DNA of 64,000 bases. Origin: Pseudescherichia vulneris NBRC 102420 (lineage in GTDB: Bacteria; Pseudomonadota; Gammaproteobacteria; Enterobacterales; Enterobacteriaceae). The position numbers and the translations under genes are program-made. The DNA lies in NCBI RefSeq assembly GCF_000759795.1, contig NZ_BBMZ01000013.1, positions 1-64,000 of the forward strand. The letters run 5' to 3'. Within the stretch, counting starts at the first letter, position 1, and each line of letters opens with the position of its first letter. Below are positions 16,275 to 26,297 of this stretch, one piece after another. The notes beneath the pieces were generated by a model. That model made no database searches. It had not been told where the DNA came from and saw only the letters and a list, made by a program, of their open reading frames with translations.

Positions 16275-17837
16275 ATGCTTGATACTACAATGAAAACCCA
16301 GCTTAAGGCTTATCTTGAGCGTCTGACCAAACCTGTTGAGCTGATTGCCACGCTGGATGACAGCGCTAAATCGGCAGAGATCAAGGAACTGCTGGCTGAA
16401 ATCGCCGAGCTATCTGACAAAGTCTCCTTTAAAGAAGACAATCAGCTGCCGGTGCGTAAACCGTCATTCCTGATTACTAACCCAGGCTCAAATCAGGGCC
16501 CGCGCTTTGCTGGCTCTCCGCTGGGCCACGAATTTACCTCCCTGGTTCTGGCGCTGCTGTGGACCGGTGGACACCCTTCTAAAGAAGCGAAAGAGATGCT
16601 TGAGCAGATCGCCGCGCTGGAAGGGGATTTTGAGTTTGAAACCTACTACTCGCTCTCATGCCACAACTGCCCGGACGTGGTCCAGGCGTTGAACCTGATG
16701 TCCGTGCTCAACCCACGCATCAAGCATACGGCGATTGACGGCGGCGTGTTCCAGAACGAAATCACCGATCGCAACGTCATGGGCGTACCGGCGGTGTTCC
16801 TGAACGGCGTTGAGTTTGGTTCAGGCCGTATGACCCTGACCGAAATTGTCTCTAAAGTGGATACCGGCGCTGAAAAACGTGCGGCGGAAGAGCTGAACAA
16901 ACGTGACGCTTACGACGTGCTGATCGTTGGTTCCGGCCCTGCCGGTGCGGCAGCGGCGGTCTACTCGGCGCGTAAAGGTATTCGTACCGGCCTGATGGGC
17001 GAACGTTTTGGTGGTCAGGTGCTGGACACCGTGGACATCGAAAACTACATCTCCGTGCCGAAAACCGAAGGCCAGAAGCTGGCTGGCGCCCTGAAAGCCC
17101 ACGTTGATGATTATGATGTCGACGTTATCGACACCCAGAGCGCAACCCGACTGACCCCGGCGGCAGAAGAGGGTGGCCTGCATCAGATTGAAACCGCGTC
17201 TGGCGCGGTGCTGAAAGCGCGCAGCGTGATCATTGCCACCGGTGCCAAATGGCGCAACATGGGCGTACCGGGTGAAGAGCAGTACCGTACCCGCGGCGTA
17301 ACCTACTGCCCGCACTGCGACGGCCCGCTGTTTAAGGGTAAACGCGTAGCGGTCATCGGCGGCGGTAACTCCGGCGTTGAAGCGGCTATCGACCTGGCCG
17401 GTATCGTTGAACACGTGACGCTGCTTGAGTTTGCGCCAGAGATGAAAGCCGACAAGGTTCTGCAGGATAAAGTGCGCAGCCTGAAAAACGTCGACATCAT
17501 TCTCAATGCCCAGACCACCGAAGTGAAAGGCGATGGCACCAAACTGACCGGCCTGGAGTACCGTGCCCGCGTCAGCGGCGATGTGCATCACATTGAGCTG
17601 GCCGGTATCTTCGTCCAGATCGGCCTGCTGCCGAACACCAACTGGCTGGAAGGCGCGGTTGAGCGTAATCGTATGGGTGAGATCATCATCGATGCCAAGT
17701 GCGAAACCAGCGTGAAAGGCGTGTTTGCGGCGGGCGACTGCACCACCGTACCGTACAAACAGATCATCATCGCCACTGGCGAAGGCGCGAAAGCCTCTCT
17801 GAGCGCCTTCGACCACCTGATCCGCACCACCGTATAA
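16275..17837 (+). CDS. ahpF: Alkyl hydroperoxide reductase subunit F
   Basis: 520 residues, an FAD/NADH disulfide reductase that recycles AhpC. The N-terminal double-thioredoxin domain carries SCHNCPDV (redox pair near residues 129/132). The C-terminal thioredoxin-reductase-like part has the FAD motif [11 protein letters not shown], the redox pair YCPHCDG (near 345/348), the NAD motif [12 protein letters not shown] and the end motif [16 protein letters not shown] 16275 (MLDTTMKTQ..., as in E. coli) follows CAGGAG; an in-frame start 12 codons upstream has no ribosome site. Confidence 0.98.
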   Translation: MLDTTMKTQLKAYLERLTKPVELIATLDDSAKSAEIKELLAEIAELSDKVSFKEDNQLPVRKPSFLITNPGSNQGPRFAGSPLGHEFTSLVLALLWTGGHPSKEAKEMLEQIAALEGDFEFETYYSLSCHNCPDVVQALNLMSVLNPRIKHTAIDGGVFQNEITDRNVMGVPAVFLNGVEFGSGRMTLTEIVSKVDTGAEKRAAEELNKRDAYDVLIVGSGPAGAAAAVYSARKGIRTGLMGERFGGQVLDTVDIENYISVPKTEGQKLAGALKAHVDDYDVDVIDTQSATRLTPAAEEGGLHQIETASGAVLKARSVIIATGAKWRNMGVPGEEQYRTRGVTYCPHCDGPLFKGKRVAVIGGGNSGVEAAIDLAGIVEHVTLLEFAPEMKADKVLQDKVRSLKNVDIILNAQTTEVKGDGTKLTGLEYRARVSGDVHHIELAGIFVQIGLLPNTNWLEGAVERNRMGEIIIDAKCETSVKGVFAAGDCTTVPYKQIIIATGEGAKASLSAFDHLIRTTV

Positions 17838-17869
17838 TAAGCAAGTAAGACACCTGCACTGTGAGCAGC

Positions 17870-17898
17870 GAGGCTACCTTCGGGTAGCCTCTTTTTTT
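17870..17898 (+). terminator. ahpF terminator
   Basis: Perfect 9-bp stem GAGGCTACC / GGTAGCCTC with a UUCG tetraloop (17879-17882), followed by seven T residues. A textbook intrinsic terminator. Confidence 0.95.
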
Positions 17899-18042
17899 AT
17901 CACGTCTTTTTCCCGCTAAGATTACTCTCAAAACCACTGTCGATTCGCCTGGTCGCGCAGATCGGTCTCTGGACTGACTAACCTTGATCCGTGCAAGCCC
18001 AATTTTCACTCTCCCGATCTCAGGGGAGTAGCGGAGGTCTGA

Positions 18043-19284
18043 ATGAAAGCATTGACGTATCATGGTCCCCATAACGTTCGCGTCGAGAGCGTGCCGGATC
18101 CGATTATTGAACAGCAGGACGATATTATTCTGCGCATCACCGCGACCGCCATCTGCGGCTCCGACCTGCACCTCTACCACGGTAAAATCCCTAAAACAGA
18201 GCACGGGGATATTTTCGGCCATGAATTTATGGGCGAAGTGGTTGAAGTCGGGCGCGACGTAAAAAATATCCAGAAAGGCGAGCGGGTGGTGATCCCCTTC
18301 GTAATTGCCTGCGGCAGCTGTTTCTTCTGCCAGCAGCATCAGTACTCCGCCTGCGAAACCACCAACGCTGGCAGAGGCGCATCGCTGAATAAAAAACAGA
18401 TCCCACCGCCGGCCGCGCTGTTTGGCTATAGCCACCTCTACGGTGGCGTACCGGGTGGCCAGGCAGAGTATGTTCGTGTACCTAAGGGTGACGTGAACCC
18501 CTTCAAGGTGCCGCAGCTGCTCTCTGACGATAAAGCGCTATTCCTCTCTGATATTCTGCCCACCGCCTGGCAGGCAGCAAAAAATGCCGAGGTGAAGAAA
18601 GGGTCGCGCATCGCCATCTACGGGGCGGGTCCGGTCGGTCTGCTGACCGCCGCCTGCGCCCGACTGCTGGGTGCTGAGCAGATCTTTATGGTTGACCACA
18701 ACGACTATCGTCTGCGCTTCGCTGAAGAGCGTTACGGGGTGATCCCGATTAACTTTGATAAGCATGACGATCCGGCCGAGGTCATCATTGAAAACACCCC
18801 GGGCAATCGCGGCGTAGATGCCGTGATTGATGCCGTGGGCTTCGAGGCGAAAGGCAGTACCACCGAAACGGTGCTGACTAACCTTAAGCTAGAGGGCAGC
18901 AGCGGTAAGGTGCTGCGCCAGTCCATCGCCGCCGTACGCCGGGGCGGGATTGTCAGCGTGCCGGGGGTCTATGCGGGCTTTATCCACGGCTTCCTGTTCG
19001 GCGACGCCTTCGATAAAGGTATCTCGTTCCGTATGGGCCAGACCCACGTTCACGCCTGGCTGCCGGAGCTGCTGCCGCTGATCGAGCAGGGTCTGCTGAA
19101 GCCGGAAGAGATTGTTACCCACTATCTGCCGCTTGAAGACGCGGCCCGTGGCTATGAGATGTTTGATAAGCGTCAGGATGACTGCCGCAAAATCATTCTG
19201 GTGCCCGGCGCGCAAAGTCCGGAAGCGGCGAGAGCCAGCGTAACGGCACTGAGCAACGGCAATATCAACCTTCCGCCAGCGTAA
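18043..19284 (+). CDS. ybdR: Zinc-dependent alcohol dehydrogenase-like protein YbdR
   Basis: 413 residues, MDR superfamily, close to E. coli YbdR. Catalytic zinc ligands are in [12 protein letters not shown] and [10 protein letters not shown]; the structural-site cysteines are in [17 protein letters not shown]. The Rossmann motif is [14 protein letters not shown]. The substrate is not established; relatives oxidise short alcohols, formaldehyde adducts or threonine. It starts at ATG 18043 behind GGAGGTCTG. In E. coli uspG separates it from ahpF; here ahpF and ybdR are adjacent. Confidence 0.92.
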   Translation: MKALTYHGPHNVRVESVPDPIIEQQDDIILRITATAICGSDLHLYHGKIPKTEHGDIFGHEFMGEVVEVGRDVKNIQKGERVVIPFVIACGSCFFCQQHQYSACETTNAGRGASLNKKQIPPPAALFGYSHLYGGVPGGQAEYVRVPKGDVNPFKVPQLLSDDKALFLSDILPTAWQAAKNAEVKKGSRIAIYGAGPVGLLTAACARLLGAEQIFMVDHNDYRLRFAEERYGVIPINFDKHDDPAEVIIENTPGNRGVDAVIDAVGFEAKGSTTETVLTNLKLEGSSGKVLRQSIAAVRRGGIVSVPGVYAGFIHGFLFGDAFDKGISFRMGQTHVHAWLPELLPLIEQGLLKPEEIVTHYLPLEDAARGYEMFDKRQDDCRKIILVPGAQSPEAARASVTALSNGNINLPPA

Positions 19285-19297
19285 CGCTTTCTCTGTT

Positions 19298-19326
19298 CAG
19301 GCTACCTTCTCATTGAAGGTAGCCTG
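19298..19326. terminator. Hairpin between convergent ybdR and rna
   Basis: A perfect 12-bp inverted repeat, CAGGCTACCTTC (19298-19309) and GAAGGTAGCCTG (19315-19326), with a 5-nt loop. There is no clear U-tract on either strand. Its position between two converging genes suggests a shared 3'-end structure. Confidence 0.65.
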
Positions 19327-19333
19327 CTTCTCG

Positions 19334-20143
19334 TTAATACCCGACTTCATCCAGAACAAACTCTTTACCACAGTTGCCAGGGTGCGGCTGGGCAATAAAC
19401 GAGGTGGCGGAGAGCGGCTGGTTAATCGCGCTCGCCTTCAGGGTGAGCTGCACTTCCGTGAGATAGGCCGGGTTGCCGTTGCAGGTCAACTTCATGGCTT
19501 TAACGCTATCGCTGCCGTATGTCCGGGCAAAGGCGGCGTCAAAATCACTGCGGCTGACGCGCTCTCCGTAGTTGGCCGCAATAAACTTACCGAGGGCGCT
19601 CTGCTTGATCTCGCTGGCCATACGCACCATCACGCCAAAGTAGGCATCCGGATCGAAGCCGAAGCAGACCCCGTGCTTGGCATACTCGTAGCGTTCGAGG
19701 CAGGAGTTTGCACCCGCGCCCGGCATCACGCTGTTAAGCTTCGCTGCGCTCTCCAGCGACAGGCCGGTCTCGGCGCTGGCGCACTTCTGCCCGACGCGGG
19801 CTTCCGGCATGTTGGGGATGGGCCGGGTGGCGCAGCCGTAACGCATCCAGCGGCGATCGTCGACTCCGCGTGCGGCAATTGATTTTGGCAGGCCGGGCCA
19901 CAGGCCGTGAACGGTCAGAAAATCGTCTTTGTTATCGCTCTCTTTTTGCAGGCGACACTCGTCCGGCTCGCGCTGGCGGCGATCGTGCTGGCTCTGGCAG
20001 AACCCGGTCTGCCACGAGAGCGCCAGCACATAGCGATCGAAATCACCGTACTGGGTGGCGCTCAGCGGTGCGGCAGGCGCGGCGGCGGTCCAGAGCATGG
20101 CCGCTGCGGCGGCGAGCAGGGGTACGAACTCCTTTCTGAACAT
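19334..20143 (-). CDS. rna: Ribonuclease I, periplasmic
   Basis: 269 residues, RNase T2 family. The signal peptide MFRKEFVPLLAAAAAMLWTA...A is cut at about residue 24. The two catalytic segments are LTVHGLWPG and ERYEYAKHGVCFG; several Cys for disulfides follow. It degrades RNA to nucleoside 3'-phosphates through cyclic intermediates in the periplasm. E. coli has rnk between ybdR and rna; it is absent here. Confidence 0.95.
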   Translation of the reverse strand: MFRKEFVPLLAAAAAMLWTAAAPAAPLSATQYGDFDRYVLALSWQTGFCQSQHDRRQREPDECRLQKESDNKDDFLTVHGLWPGLPKSIAARGVDDRRWMRYGCATRPIPNMPEARVGQKCASAETGLSLESAAKLNSVMPGAGANSCLERYEYAKHGVCFGFDPDAYFGVMVRMASEIKQSALGKFIAANYGERVSRSDFDAAFARTYGSDSVKAMKLTCNGNPAYLTEVQLTLKASAINQPLSATSFIAQPHPGNCGKEFVLDEVGY

Positions 20144-20194
20144 TTCAATTCCTGATGAATATATTTAAATAGTTCCAGAAAGTTATTAAAGCAT

Positions 20195-20221
20195 AAAAAA
20201 AGCGCCGAACAGGCGCTTTTT
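20195..20221 (-). terminator. dcuC terminator
   Basis: Stem GCGCC / GGCGC (20202-20206 and 20212-20216) around a 5-nt loop, with A and T runs on both sides. Read on the minus strand it ends in seven U, right after dcuC. Confidence 0.88.
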
Positions 20222-20231
20222 CGTGTGGTGC

Positions 20232-21605
20232 TTAGCGGAGGGCCGTACCGGGAACCAGTATTTCCGTGGCCACAATCACCACGATTAAGCCCACCAGAAC
20301 CGGCACCGAGGTGCGTTTTACCACTTCGAAGGGAGATATTTTTGCCATCCCGGCCACGGCAACCACCACGCCGGAGACCGGGGATATCGTGCGTCCGAGG
20401 TTAGAGGCCTGCAGCATGGGAATCGACAGGTAGGCCGGGTTGATGCCTGCCTCGCTGGCCAGCTTCGGGATCATCTCCACAAAGGCGTAGAACGGCGCAT
20501 TGCCCGAGCCGGTGGTCATCGCTGCCAGCATGGTCAGCGTCACCAGCACCAGCATCAGGATGATGCTGGCCGAGCCAAAGGAGGTGGCGATGGAGATCAG
20601 GCTCTGGATAAAGCCGATGGTGCTCAGCCCTTGGGCAAAGACCCCGGCGGCAACCAGCAGGATCACTACCCCGGCAAAGGCGTCCGCCATCCCGCGATAG
20701 GCCACTTCCAGCCCGGAGAAGACCCGCTGGGTATTGAAGCCGCGCAGAAATTCCAGCACCGCCGACAGCAGCATGCAGATCACCAGAATGGTAATAATGT
20801 GCAGCTCTGGGCCCCATTTACCGTCAAAGATCAGCACGCCGACGATGGGCGTAAAGGGCAGGATGGCGTAGAACGACGGTGCGCTGGTGGTGATATCACT
20901 CACGTCCAGCATCTCCTGGGAGATATTCTCTTTTTTGTCCAGCCAGCGCTGCCAGAAGAAGTGGGCGATCGCCATCGCGATAATCGCGGCGATAGAGATG
21001 GGCAGCGTGGTTTTAAAGGCGAAGTCGATCAGCGGCATCTCTGCGGCCTTGGCCGCCAGCACTACGTCCCCAGAGGTAGGGGAGAGAATAATGGCCGCCG
21101 GTGAGGCACAGATGGCCGCCGCCGCGCCACGGCTGATGCCAACGTTGACCATGACCGGAAAGAGGGTTGCCATCAGCAGCACGCCCAGCCCGGTTGCCGA
21201 GGAGACCGCCAGCGACATCAGGCAGGCCACGAAGTAGGCCGCAATCATCAGGATATAGGGCGAGTTGATATAGCGCAGCGGTTTTGAGGCCAGCTTGACC
21301 ACCATATCATTTGCGCCGATATGGGTCATATAGGCGGCGAACCCGCACAACATCATGATCATCATGCCAAGATCGCCGCCGCGGCTCATCAGCAGGATCT
21401 TGATATATTCAACAATATCGGTAGCGCTGTAGCCGGTGCTGGTGGCGCTCGACGGCAGAATCTTATGCCCCATCAGCGCGCTGGCAATCAGCAGCACCAG
21501 GCCGCCGACAAAGAGCACGCCCGTCGCCGAGTAGCCTTTGATGATATAGCGCGCAACGCCAACAATCACTACCACGCCCAGCAGGAGTTCAATAAACGTT
21601 AACAT
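20232..21605 (-). CDS. dcuC: Anaerobic C4-dicarboxylate transporter DcuC
   Basis: 457 residues, the DcuC family of about 12 membrane segments, nearly identical in motif to E. coli DcuC (SPTSGDVVLAAKAAEMPLID, TTGSGNAPFYAFVEM, LGRTISPVSGVVVAV). In E. coli it exports succinate during fermentation. The start is ATG 21605. An FNR-like site lies 55 bp upstream, consistent with anaerobic induction. E. coli carries cit and dpi genes between rna and dcuC; they are missing here. Confidence 0.95.
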   Translation of the reverse strand: MLTFIELLLGVVVIVGVARYIIKGYSATGVLFVGGLVLLIASALMGHKILPSSATSTGYSATDIVEYIKILLMSRGGDLGMMIMMLCGFAAYMTHIGANDMVVKLASKPLRYINSPYILMIAAYFVACLMSLAVSSATGLGVLLMATLFPVMVNVGISRGAAAAICASPAAIILSPTSGDVVLAAKAAEMPLIDFAFKTTLPISIAAIIAMAIAHFFWQRWLDKKENISQEMLDVSDITTSAPSFYAILPFTPIVGVLIFDGKWGPELHIITILVICMLLSAVLEFLRGFNTQRVFSGLEVAYRGMADAFAGVVILLVAAGVFAQGLSTIGFIQSLISIATSFGSASIILMLVLVTLTMLAAMTTGSGNAPFYAFVEMIPKLASEAGINPAYLSIPMLQASNLGRTISPVSGVVVAVAGMAKISPFEVVKRTSVPVLVGLIVVIVATEILVPGTALR

Positions 21606-21659
21606 GGTTCCCTCGCATCATTAAGGCATGCAATGTGCCCAACAGGAGCGAGCCGGTAG

Positions 21660-21673
21660 CTGACTAAAATCAA
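21660..21673 (-). promoter_or_regulatory. Candidate FNR site of dcuC
   Basis: CTGAC-TAAA-ATCAA matches the FNR consensus TTGAT-N4-ATCAA at 8 of 10 positions and is centred about 61 bp upstream of the dcuC ATG. The rest of 21606-21921 (about 316 bp) is AT-rich spacer with promoters for dcuC and cspE. pagP, found here in E. coli, is absent. Confidence 0.5.
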
Positions 21674-21879
21674 TAAATAGCGAAGTAGCGCGGATTATCT
21701 GGCGAATTAGTTAACCAGGTAGATATTTTGTCGCCCCGGCGCGCTGTTTCTTAATCCATCGCACTTCCGCGTTGAAAAAACAGCAAATATTGCAGCTGGA
21801 TAAAAAAAGATAGCGACATTTATCACTTTTTAACGAATATCGACTGGACAAAAGTCATGACAATTGTTGTACTGATACC

Positions 21880-21903
21880 CGACACAGCATTTGTGTCGTT
21901 TTT
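21880..21903 (+). promoter_or_regulatory. Terminator-like hairpin in the cspE leader
   Basis: CGACACA (21880-21886), loop GCATT, TGTGTCG (21892-21898), then five T. It ends 7 nt before the cspE ribosome site AAAGGTAA. Csp proteins melt RNA hairpins and act as antiterminators, so this stem could give feedback control of cspE. Confidence 0.55.
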
Positions 21904-21921
21904 CATGTAAAGGTAATTTTG

Positions 21922-22131
21922 ATGTCTAAGATTAAAGGTAACGTTAAGTGGTTTAATGAGTCCAAAGGATTCGGTTTCATTACTCCGGAAGATGGCAGCA
22001 AAGACGTGTTCGTACACTTCTCTGCAATCCAGAGCAATGGTTTCAAAACTCTGGCTGAAGGTCAGCGCGTAGAGTTTGAAATCACTAACGGTGCCAAAGG
22101 CCCTTCTGCTGCTAACGTAATGCCTATCTAA
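21922..22131 (+). CDS. cspE: Cold-shock-family RNA chaperone CspE
   Basis: 69 residues, one cold-shock domain, all but identical to E. coli CspE in the first 60 residues. RNP1 KGFGFITP and RNP2 VFVHFSAI carry the nucleic-acid-binding aromatics. ATG 21922 follows AAAGG; a TTG one codon upstream is not used. CspE is produced at 37 C, binds single-stranded nucleic acid and antiterminates transcription. The terminal residues (NVMPI) differ from E. coli (NVIAL). Confidence 0.98.
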   Translation: MSKIKGNVKWFNESKGFGFITPEDGSKDVFVHFSAIQSNGFKTLAEGQRVEFEITNGAKGPSAANVMPI

Positions 22132-22155
22132 GTTAGCGATAAGACAGAACTCTAA

Positions 22156-22181
22156 AACCCGCTGAAAAGCGGGTTTTTTTT
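22156..22181 (+). terminator. cspE terminator
   Basis: CCCGC / GCGGG stem (22158-22162 and 22169-22173) with loop TGAAAA and eight T. Confidence 0.93.
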
Positions 22182-22210
22182 CGCCTGAATTCACTGGGTC
22201 GGATAGTTTC

Positions 22211-22240
22211 GTAGGTCGGGTAAGCGCAGCGCCACCCGAC
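22211..22240. repeat. REP palindrome between cspE and crcB
   Basis: GTAGGTCGGGTAAGCGCAGC followed by GCCACCCGAC, a single REP between convergent genes. Confidence 0.8.
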
Positions 22241-22250
22241 GTATTTGCCA

Positions 22251-22634
22251 TCACTGCGCGTGCGTGGCTGAGACCAGCCAAAAGGCCAGCGCCGTCATAG
22301 CAAACGAGCCCAGCAGGTTCACCGTGACGTTCAGCAACGCCCAGCCCGCACGCCCGTCCTGCAACAGGAACACCACCTCAGCGGAAAAGGTGGAGAAGGT
22401 GGTCAGTCCGCCGCAAAAGCCGGTAGTAATGAGCAGCTTCCACAGCGGATCGATATGCGTCATTCGGTTAAACCACGCCAGCCCCATCCCAATAATAAAC
22501 GCCCCGGCCAGGTTAGCCGTCAGCGTGCCGATAGGGATCGCATGATGTAACGGATTGAGCCTCATGCCGAGAAACCAGCGCAGCACGCTGCCGGTCCCGC
22601 CGCCGATAAAAACCGCAAAAAACAGTTGTATCAC
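22251..22634 (-). CDS. crcB: Fluoride exporter CrcB (Fluc)
   Basis: 127 residues, four membrane segments, a dual-topology fluoride channel. The hallmark stretches [10 protein letters not shown] and [17 protein letters not shown] are present. The start is taken as GTG 22634, which gives the same length and N-terminus pattern ([13 protein letters not shown]) as E. coli CrcB; a TTG two codons upstream is the alternative. No fluoride riboswitch is evident in the short upstream gap. Confidence 0.93.
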   Translation of the reverse strand: MIQLFFAVFIGGGTGSVLRWFLGMRLNPLHHAIPIGTLTANLAGAFIIGMGLAWFNRMTHIDPLWKLLITTGFCGGLTTFSTFSAEVVFLLQDGRAGWALLNVTVNLLGSFAMTALAFWLVSATHAQ

Positions 22635-22700
22635 CGCCAATTCCTGCTATTTGATGTGTCAGGTCGTTAAGTTTAACGCAACGGACAGAGGGGCGAGAAG

Positions 22701-23489
22701 ATGATTGTGGCAGCGGGACAGTTTGTAGTAACGCCGGAGTGGGAGAACAATGCCCGTACCTGTGTCGCGCTGATGGCGCAGGCGGCAAGGCAGGGGGCCG
22801 CGCTGCTGGTGCTGCCTGAAGCGCTGCTGGCCCGCAGCGACAGCGATCCGGGCCTCTCGGTAGCGTCGGCCCAGCCGTTGGACGGGGGCTTCTTGACGCA
22901 GCTGCGGGCAGAGAGCCGGAAGAACGCCATGACCACGGTGCTGACTATCCATGTGCCGTCTACCGAGGGCAGGGCGGTAAATACCCTGGTCGTGCTGCGG
23001 GCAGGACATATTATTGCTCGCTATGCCAAGCTGCATCTCTACGATGCCTTCAGCATCCTTGAGTCGAGCCGGGTGGATGCGGGCAGCGCGATCCCTCCGC
23101 TGATTGAGGTAGCAGGCATGAAGGTTGGGCTGATGACCTGTTACGATCTGCGCTTTCCTGAGCTGGCGTTAAGTCTGGCCTTACAGGGTGCCGATCTGCT
23201 GGTGCTCCCCGCTGCATGGGTGCGTGGGCCGCTGAAGGAGCATCACTGGACGACGCTGCTGGCGGCGCGGGCGCTGGACACCACCTGCTATCTGGTGGCC
23301 GCCGGCGAGTGCGGTAATAAAAACATTGGCCAGAGCCGCATTGTCGATCCCCAGGGCGTCACCGTCGCGGCGGCGGCCCAGGAGGCGCAGCTGATTTTCG
23401 CCGAGGTGAGCGCCACACGCGTGCAGGAGACGCGGGAAAAATTGCCCATTCTGCGCCATCGCCGCTTTGCGCCCCCGCAGTTATTGTGA
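22701..23489 (+). CDS. ybeM: Deaminated glutathione amidase (YbeM, nitrilase family)
   Basis: 262 residues. The Glu-Lys-Cys nitrilase triad is visible: VLPEALL (Glu near 42), [11 protein letters not shown] (Lys near 108) and [12 protein letters not shown] (Cys near 146). YbeM/Nit1 hydrolyses deaminated glutathione made by transaminase side reactions. The gene is full-length here, whereas as I recall the K-12 laboratory copy is interrupted. ATG 22701 follows GAGGGGCGAGAAG. Confidence 0.87.
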   Translation: MIVAAGQFVVTPEWENNARTCVALMAQAARQGAALLVLPEALLARSDSDPGLSVASAQPLDGGFLTQLRAESRKNAMTTVLTIHVPSTEGRAVNTLVVLRAGHIIARYAKLHLYDAFSILESSRVDAGSAIPPLIEVAGMKVGLMTCYDLRFPELALSLALQGADLLVLPAAWVRGPLKEHHWTTLLAARALDTTCYLVAAGECGNKNIGQSRIVDPQGVTVAAAAQEAQLIFAEVSATRVQETREKLPILRHRRFAPPQLL

Positions 23490-23617
23490 TGTTTTTTTAA
23501 ACAACACTTGATTCACCTTGTTACAGATTGCTATTGTGTGCGCGCGCCGAATGTCCGTTAATAGCGTCAGGTTTCAACGGCGCATTTCGCAGCCTGTTTT
23601 CAGTAAAGAAGGTATTT

Positions 23618-23821
23618 ATGGGTGAGATTAGTATTACTAAGCTGCTGGTAGTTGCCGCACTGGTTGTTTTGCTGTTTGGGACGAAGAAATTGCGTACCCT
23701 CGGCGGTGACCTTGGCGCAGCCATTAAAGGCTTTAAGAAAGCGATGAATGACGATGACACCAGCGCGAAAAAGAGCGCCGACGGTGACATCGCGGCAGAA
23801 AAGCTCTCTCACAAAGAGTAA
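23618..23821 (+). CDS. tatE: Twin-arginine translocase subunit TatE
   Basis: 67 residues, a TatA paralogue. The N-terminal membrane helix ([22 protein letters not shown]) is followed by an amphipathic helix [15 protein letters not shown] and a charged tail ending LSHKE. ATG 23618 follows AGAAGG; an in-frame start 30 codons upstream has no ribosome site. It assists export of folded proteins through the Tat pore. Confidence 0.97.
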   Translation: MGEISITKLLVVAALVVLLFGTKKLRTLGGDLGAAIKGFKKAMNDDDTSAKKSADGDIAAEKLSHKE

Positions 23822-23845
23822 TGGCAATGCCAGATGGCTTGCGAT

Positions 23846-23876
23846 AAAAAAAACCGGCGCACAGGCCGGTTTTTTT
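23846..23876. terminator. Bidirectional terminator between tatE and lipA
   Basis: ACCGGC (23853-23858) / GCCGGT (23865-23870) with loop GCACAG, flanked by seven A on the left and six T on the right. It can end both the tatE and lipA transcripts. Confidence 0.9.
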
Positions 23877-23906
23877 ATCGCGATAGTGTAAGCAGTTATT
23901 GCTGAA

Positions 23907-24872
23907 CTATTTTACTTCGATCCCTTTTGCCTGCAAATCAGCATGGTAAGAGGAGCGAACAAACGGGCCGCAGGCCGCATGGGTGAAGCCCATCGCCAGC
24001 GCTTCGGCTTTCATCTCATCAAACTCTTCCGGACTGACGTAGCGCTGTACCGGCAGATGGTGACGGCTTGGCTGCAGATACTGGCCGAGGGTCAGCATGG
24101 TCACACCGTGGCGGCGCAGGTCGCGCATCACATCAACGATCTCTTCATTGGTCTCGCCCAGGCCAACCATCAGGCCGGATTTGGTCGGGATATCCGGATG
24201 CGCCTCTTTAAAGCGCTCCAGCAGCTTCAGGGACCAGTTGTAGTCCGCGCCTGGACGTACCTTGCGGTAGATACGCGGCACGTTCTCCAGGTTGTGGTTA
24301 AAGACGTCCGGCGGCGTGGCGGAGAGGATATCCAGCGCACGATCCATACGGCCTCGGAAGTCAGGAACCAGGGTCTCGATGCGGATGCTCGGGTTTTTCT
24401 CGCGAATCGCGCTGATGCAGTCGGCAAAGTGCTGAGCACCGCCGTCGCGCAGATCGTCGCGGTCAACGGAGGTGATCACCACATAGCGCAGCGCCATGTC
24501 GGCAATCGTCTGCGCCAGCTTCAGCGGCTCATTGGCATCGGGCGCGACCGGGCGACCGTGGGCAACGTCGCAGAAGGGGCAGCGGCGGGTACAGATGGCA
24601 CCCAGGATCATGAAGGTCGCCGTACCGTGATTGAAACACTCCGCCAGGTTAGGGCAGGACGCCTCTTCACAGACAGAATGCAGGCCGTTTTTACGCATGG
24701 CCGCTTTAATACCCTGGATGCGGGAGGAGTCTGCCGGCAGTTTGATCTTCATCCACTCCGGTTTTCTTAACAGGGCTTCACGCTCTGTTACCACGTTTTT
24801 AACCGGGATAAGGGCCATTTTATCGGCATCGCGGTATTTAACACCGCGTTCCATCACAATGGGTTTACTCAT
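23907..24872 (-). CDS. lipA: Lipoyl synthase
   Basis: 321 residues, radical-SAM enzyme that inserts two sulfurs into octanoyl groups. The SAM-cluster motif is [13 protein letters not shown] near residues 94-101; the auxiliary cluster cysteines are in [13 protein letters not shown] near 68-79. The C-terminal SSYHAD holds the serine ligand. It is preceded by its own upstream region rather than joined to ybeF or lipB. Confidence 0.98.
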   Translation of the reverse strand: MSKPIVMERGVKYRDADKMALIPVKNVVTEREALLRKPEWMKIKLPADSSRIQGIKAAMRKNGLHSVCEEASCPNLAECFNHGTATFMILGAICTRRCPFCDVAHGRPVAPDANEPLKLAQTIADMALRYVVITSVDRDDLRDGGAQHFADCISAIREKNPSIRIETLVPDFRGRMDRALDILSATPPDVFNHNLENVPRIYRKVRPGADYNWSLKLLERFKEAHPDIPTKSGLMVGLGETNEEIVDVMRDLRRHGVTMLTLGQYLQPSRHHLPVQRYVSPEEFDEMKAEALAMGFTHAACGPFVRSSYHADLQAKGIEVK

Positions 24873-25073
24873 AGCGTGCGTGTTCCAGTTGCGAATAACG
24901 AAGGGAGTGTTTCAATTCAAGGGAATGTTGTACTTCTCAACTATTTTTGAATCAGCTGGGCGGCAGTATATCATCTCTGGAGGCGATAAAGCAGCCTGCC
25001 GGCCCGGCAAATTGTAAAATAGTTGTTGTTTTGTGCTCTATGTCCAGCCATCGTCGGGCATCAGCCCTGGCGG

Positions 25074-26036
25074 CTATTCTTTCTCGAAGGCATTCCGAAT
25101 CACGCTAATCACGTTCTCCAGCACCGGATCGCGCAGGCTTAACTTGTTGTAATAGAGGGAAACCTCTACCGTGGCGTTGTGCAATGGCGGGAAATCGATT
25201 TCCGTCAGAGGCCAACAGGAGTTAAAGAAGCTGAACAGGCGTGACGGCATCAAACCCAGCATATCGCTGTGGCTAATAAGTGCCGCGATTGTAAACATAT
25301 TGTAACTGCTAAAGCTCACCGGCTGCTCCGGGAACAGCTCCCGTACCTTCTGCCGCATGGTGCTCATGCTCTGCCCCTCTAGCATAAGCAGCGTATGTTC
25401 ATACTGGCTCAGCGTCTCTTCCGTCAGCGGCTGCTGGAGGCAGGGGTGGTCTTTGCGACAGATCAGGATCAGCTGGTCGTGATATAAAACGTGGTGGTTA
25501 AGCGTCCGGGTGCCCGTGACATGCGTATCGATGATCAGATCCGTCTGGAACTGGCCGAGCTGATTCTCCGCGTCCAGAATGGGGATATTACGGATCAGCA
25601 GGTGCGGATGCGCCGCTTTTATCGCCTTGTAAATGGGTGGGATCAGCAGGGTACCCAGCGAGGGCGGCGTCCCGATAGTAATGGTCCGCTGTTTATCATA
25701 GCTGCCGGTAAGATCCAGTGCGCCAAGGATCGACTCCAGTCCAAGGCTAACGTATTCATGCAAATGCGTCGCATAGGCCGTAGGCGTGACCCCCTGACCT
25801 TTACGGATAAACAGCGGATCGGGAAAGATGGCGCGTAGTTTCTGGATCGACTGGCTAATCGCTGAGGGCGTCAGGTTAAGTACCTTCGCCGCGTTGACGA
25901 TACCCTTATGAACATATACGGCTTCAAAGATCGTCAATAAATTGAGATCGATATTGCGCAGCGTACGGAAGATTTGGGGTTTATCCTCTTCGCGACGCTC
26001 GGCTATTCGTTTATCCGACAGACCGTTATCATCCAC
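25074..26036 (-). CDS. ybeF: LysR-family regulator YbeF
   Basis: 320 residues from GTG 26036, which lies 7 nt behind GGAG; a TTG at 26042 is only 2 nt from the same GGAG and is less likely. The HTH (NIDLNLLTIFEAVYVHKGIVNAAKV, then TPSAISQSIQKLR) is nearly identical to E. coli YbeF, with a more diverged effector domain. The regulated genes are unknown. It sits between lipA and lipB as in E. coli. Confidence 0.88.
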   Translation of the reverse strand: MDDNGLSDKRIAERREEDKPQIFRTLRNIDLNLLTIFEAVYVHKGIVNAAKVLNLTPSAISQSIQKLRAIFPDPLFIRKGQGVTPTAYATHLHEYVSLGLESILGALDLTGSYDKQRTITIGTPPSLGTLLIPPIYKAIKAAHPHLLIRNIPILDAENQLGQFQTDLIIDTHVTGTRTLNHHVLYHDQLILICRKDHPCLQQPLTEETLSQYEHTLLMLEGQSMSTMRQKVRELFPEQPVSFSSYNMFTIAALISHSDMLGLMPSRLFSFFNSCWPLTEIDFPPLHNATVEVSLYYNKLSLRDPVLENVISVIRNAFEKE

Positions 26037-26049
26037 GCTCAAACTCCAT

Positions 26050-26068
26050 ATTCATTCACATTATGAAT
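26050..26068 (-). promoter_or_regulatory. Dyad upstream of ybeF, possible LysR autoregulatory site
   Basis: ATTCAT (26050-26055) and ATGAAT (26063-26068) form a 6-bp dyad 14 bp upstream of the ybeF start. LysR proteins often bind such dyads near their own promoter. The rest of 26037-26332 is AT-rich and holds no convincing gene. Confidence 0.35.
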
Positions 26069-26297
26069 GATAGTTGAAATTATATTCTTGTGTCATCTCT
26101 GTACCCACATACCGCGTGGATACGCGCATTCCATTGTATTTCAACAATTTAATAATTAGGCAGGTTGTATAGTGAGCTGCCAAAAGGTCACCTAACAAAG
26201 CAGCATGTCCGATGTAACCTTAATTACCCTTTAGTAACAGGGGCATCAAATGACAGGATCGGTGTTTTTATTCGGAGGGTCAATGAGATTTTTAGAC

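Noticed and set aside
21823-22281. 152-codon minus-strand frame over cspE
   Set aside because: It covers cspE and its terminator in antisense and resembles nothing known.
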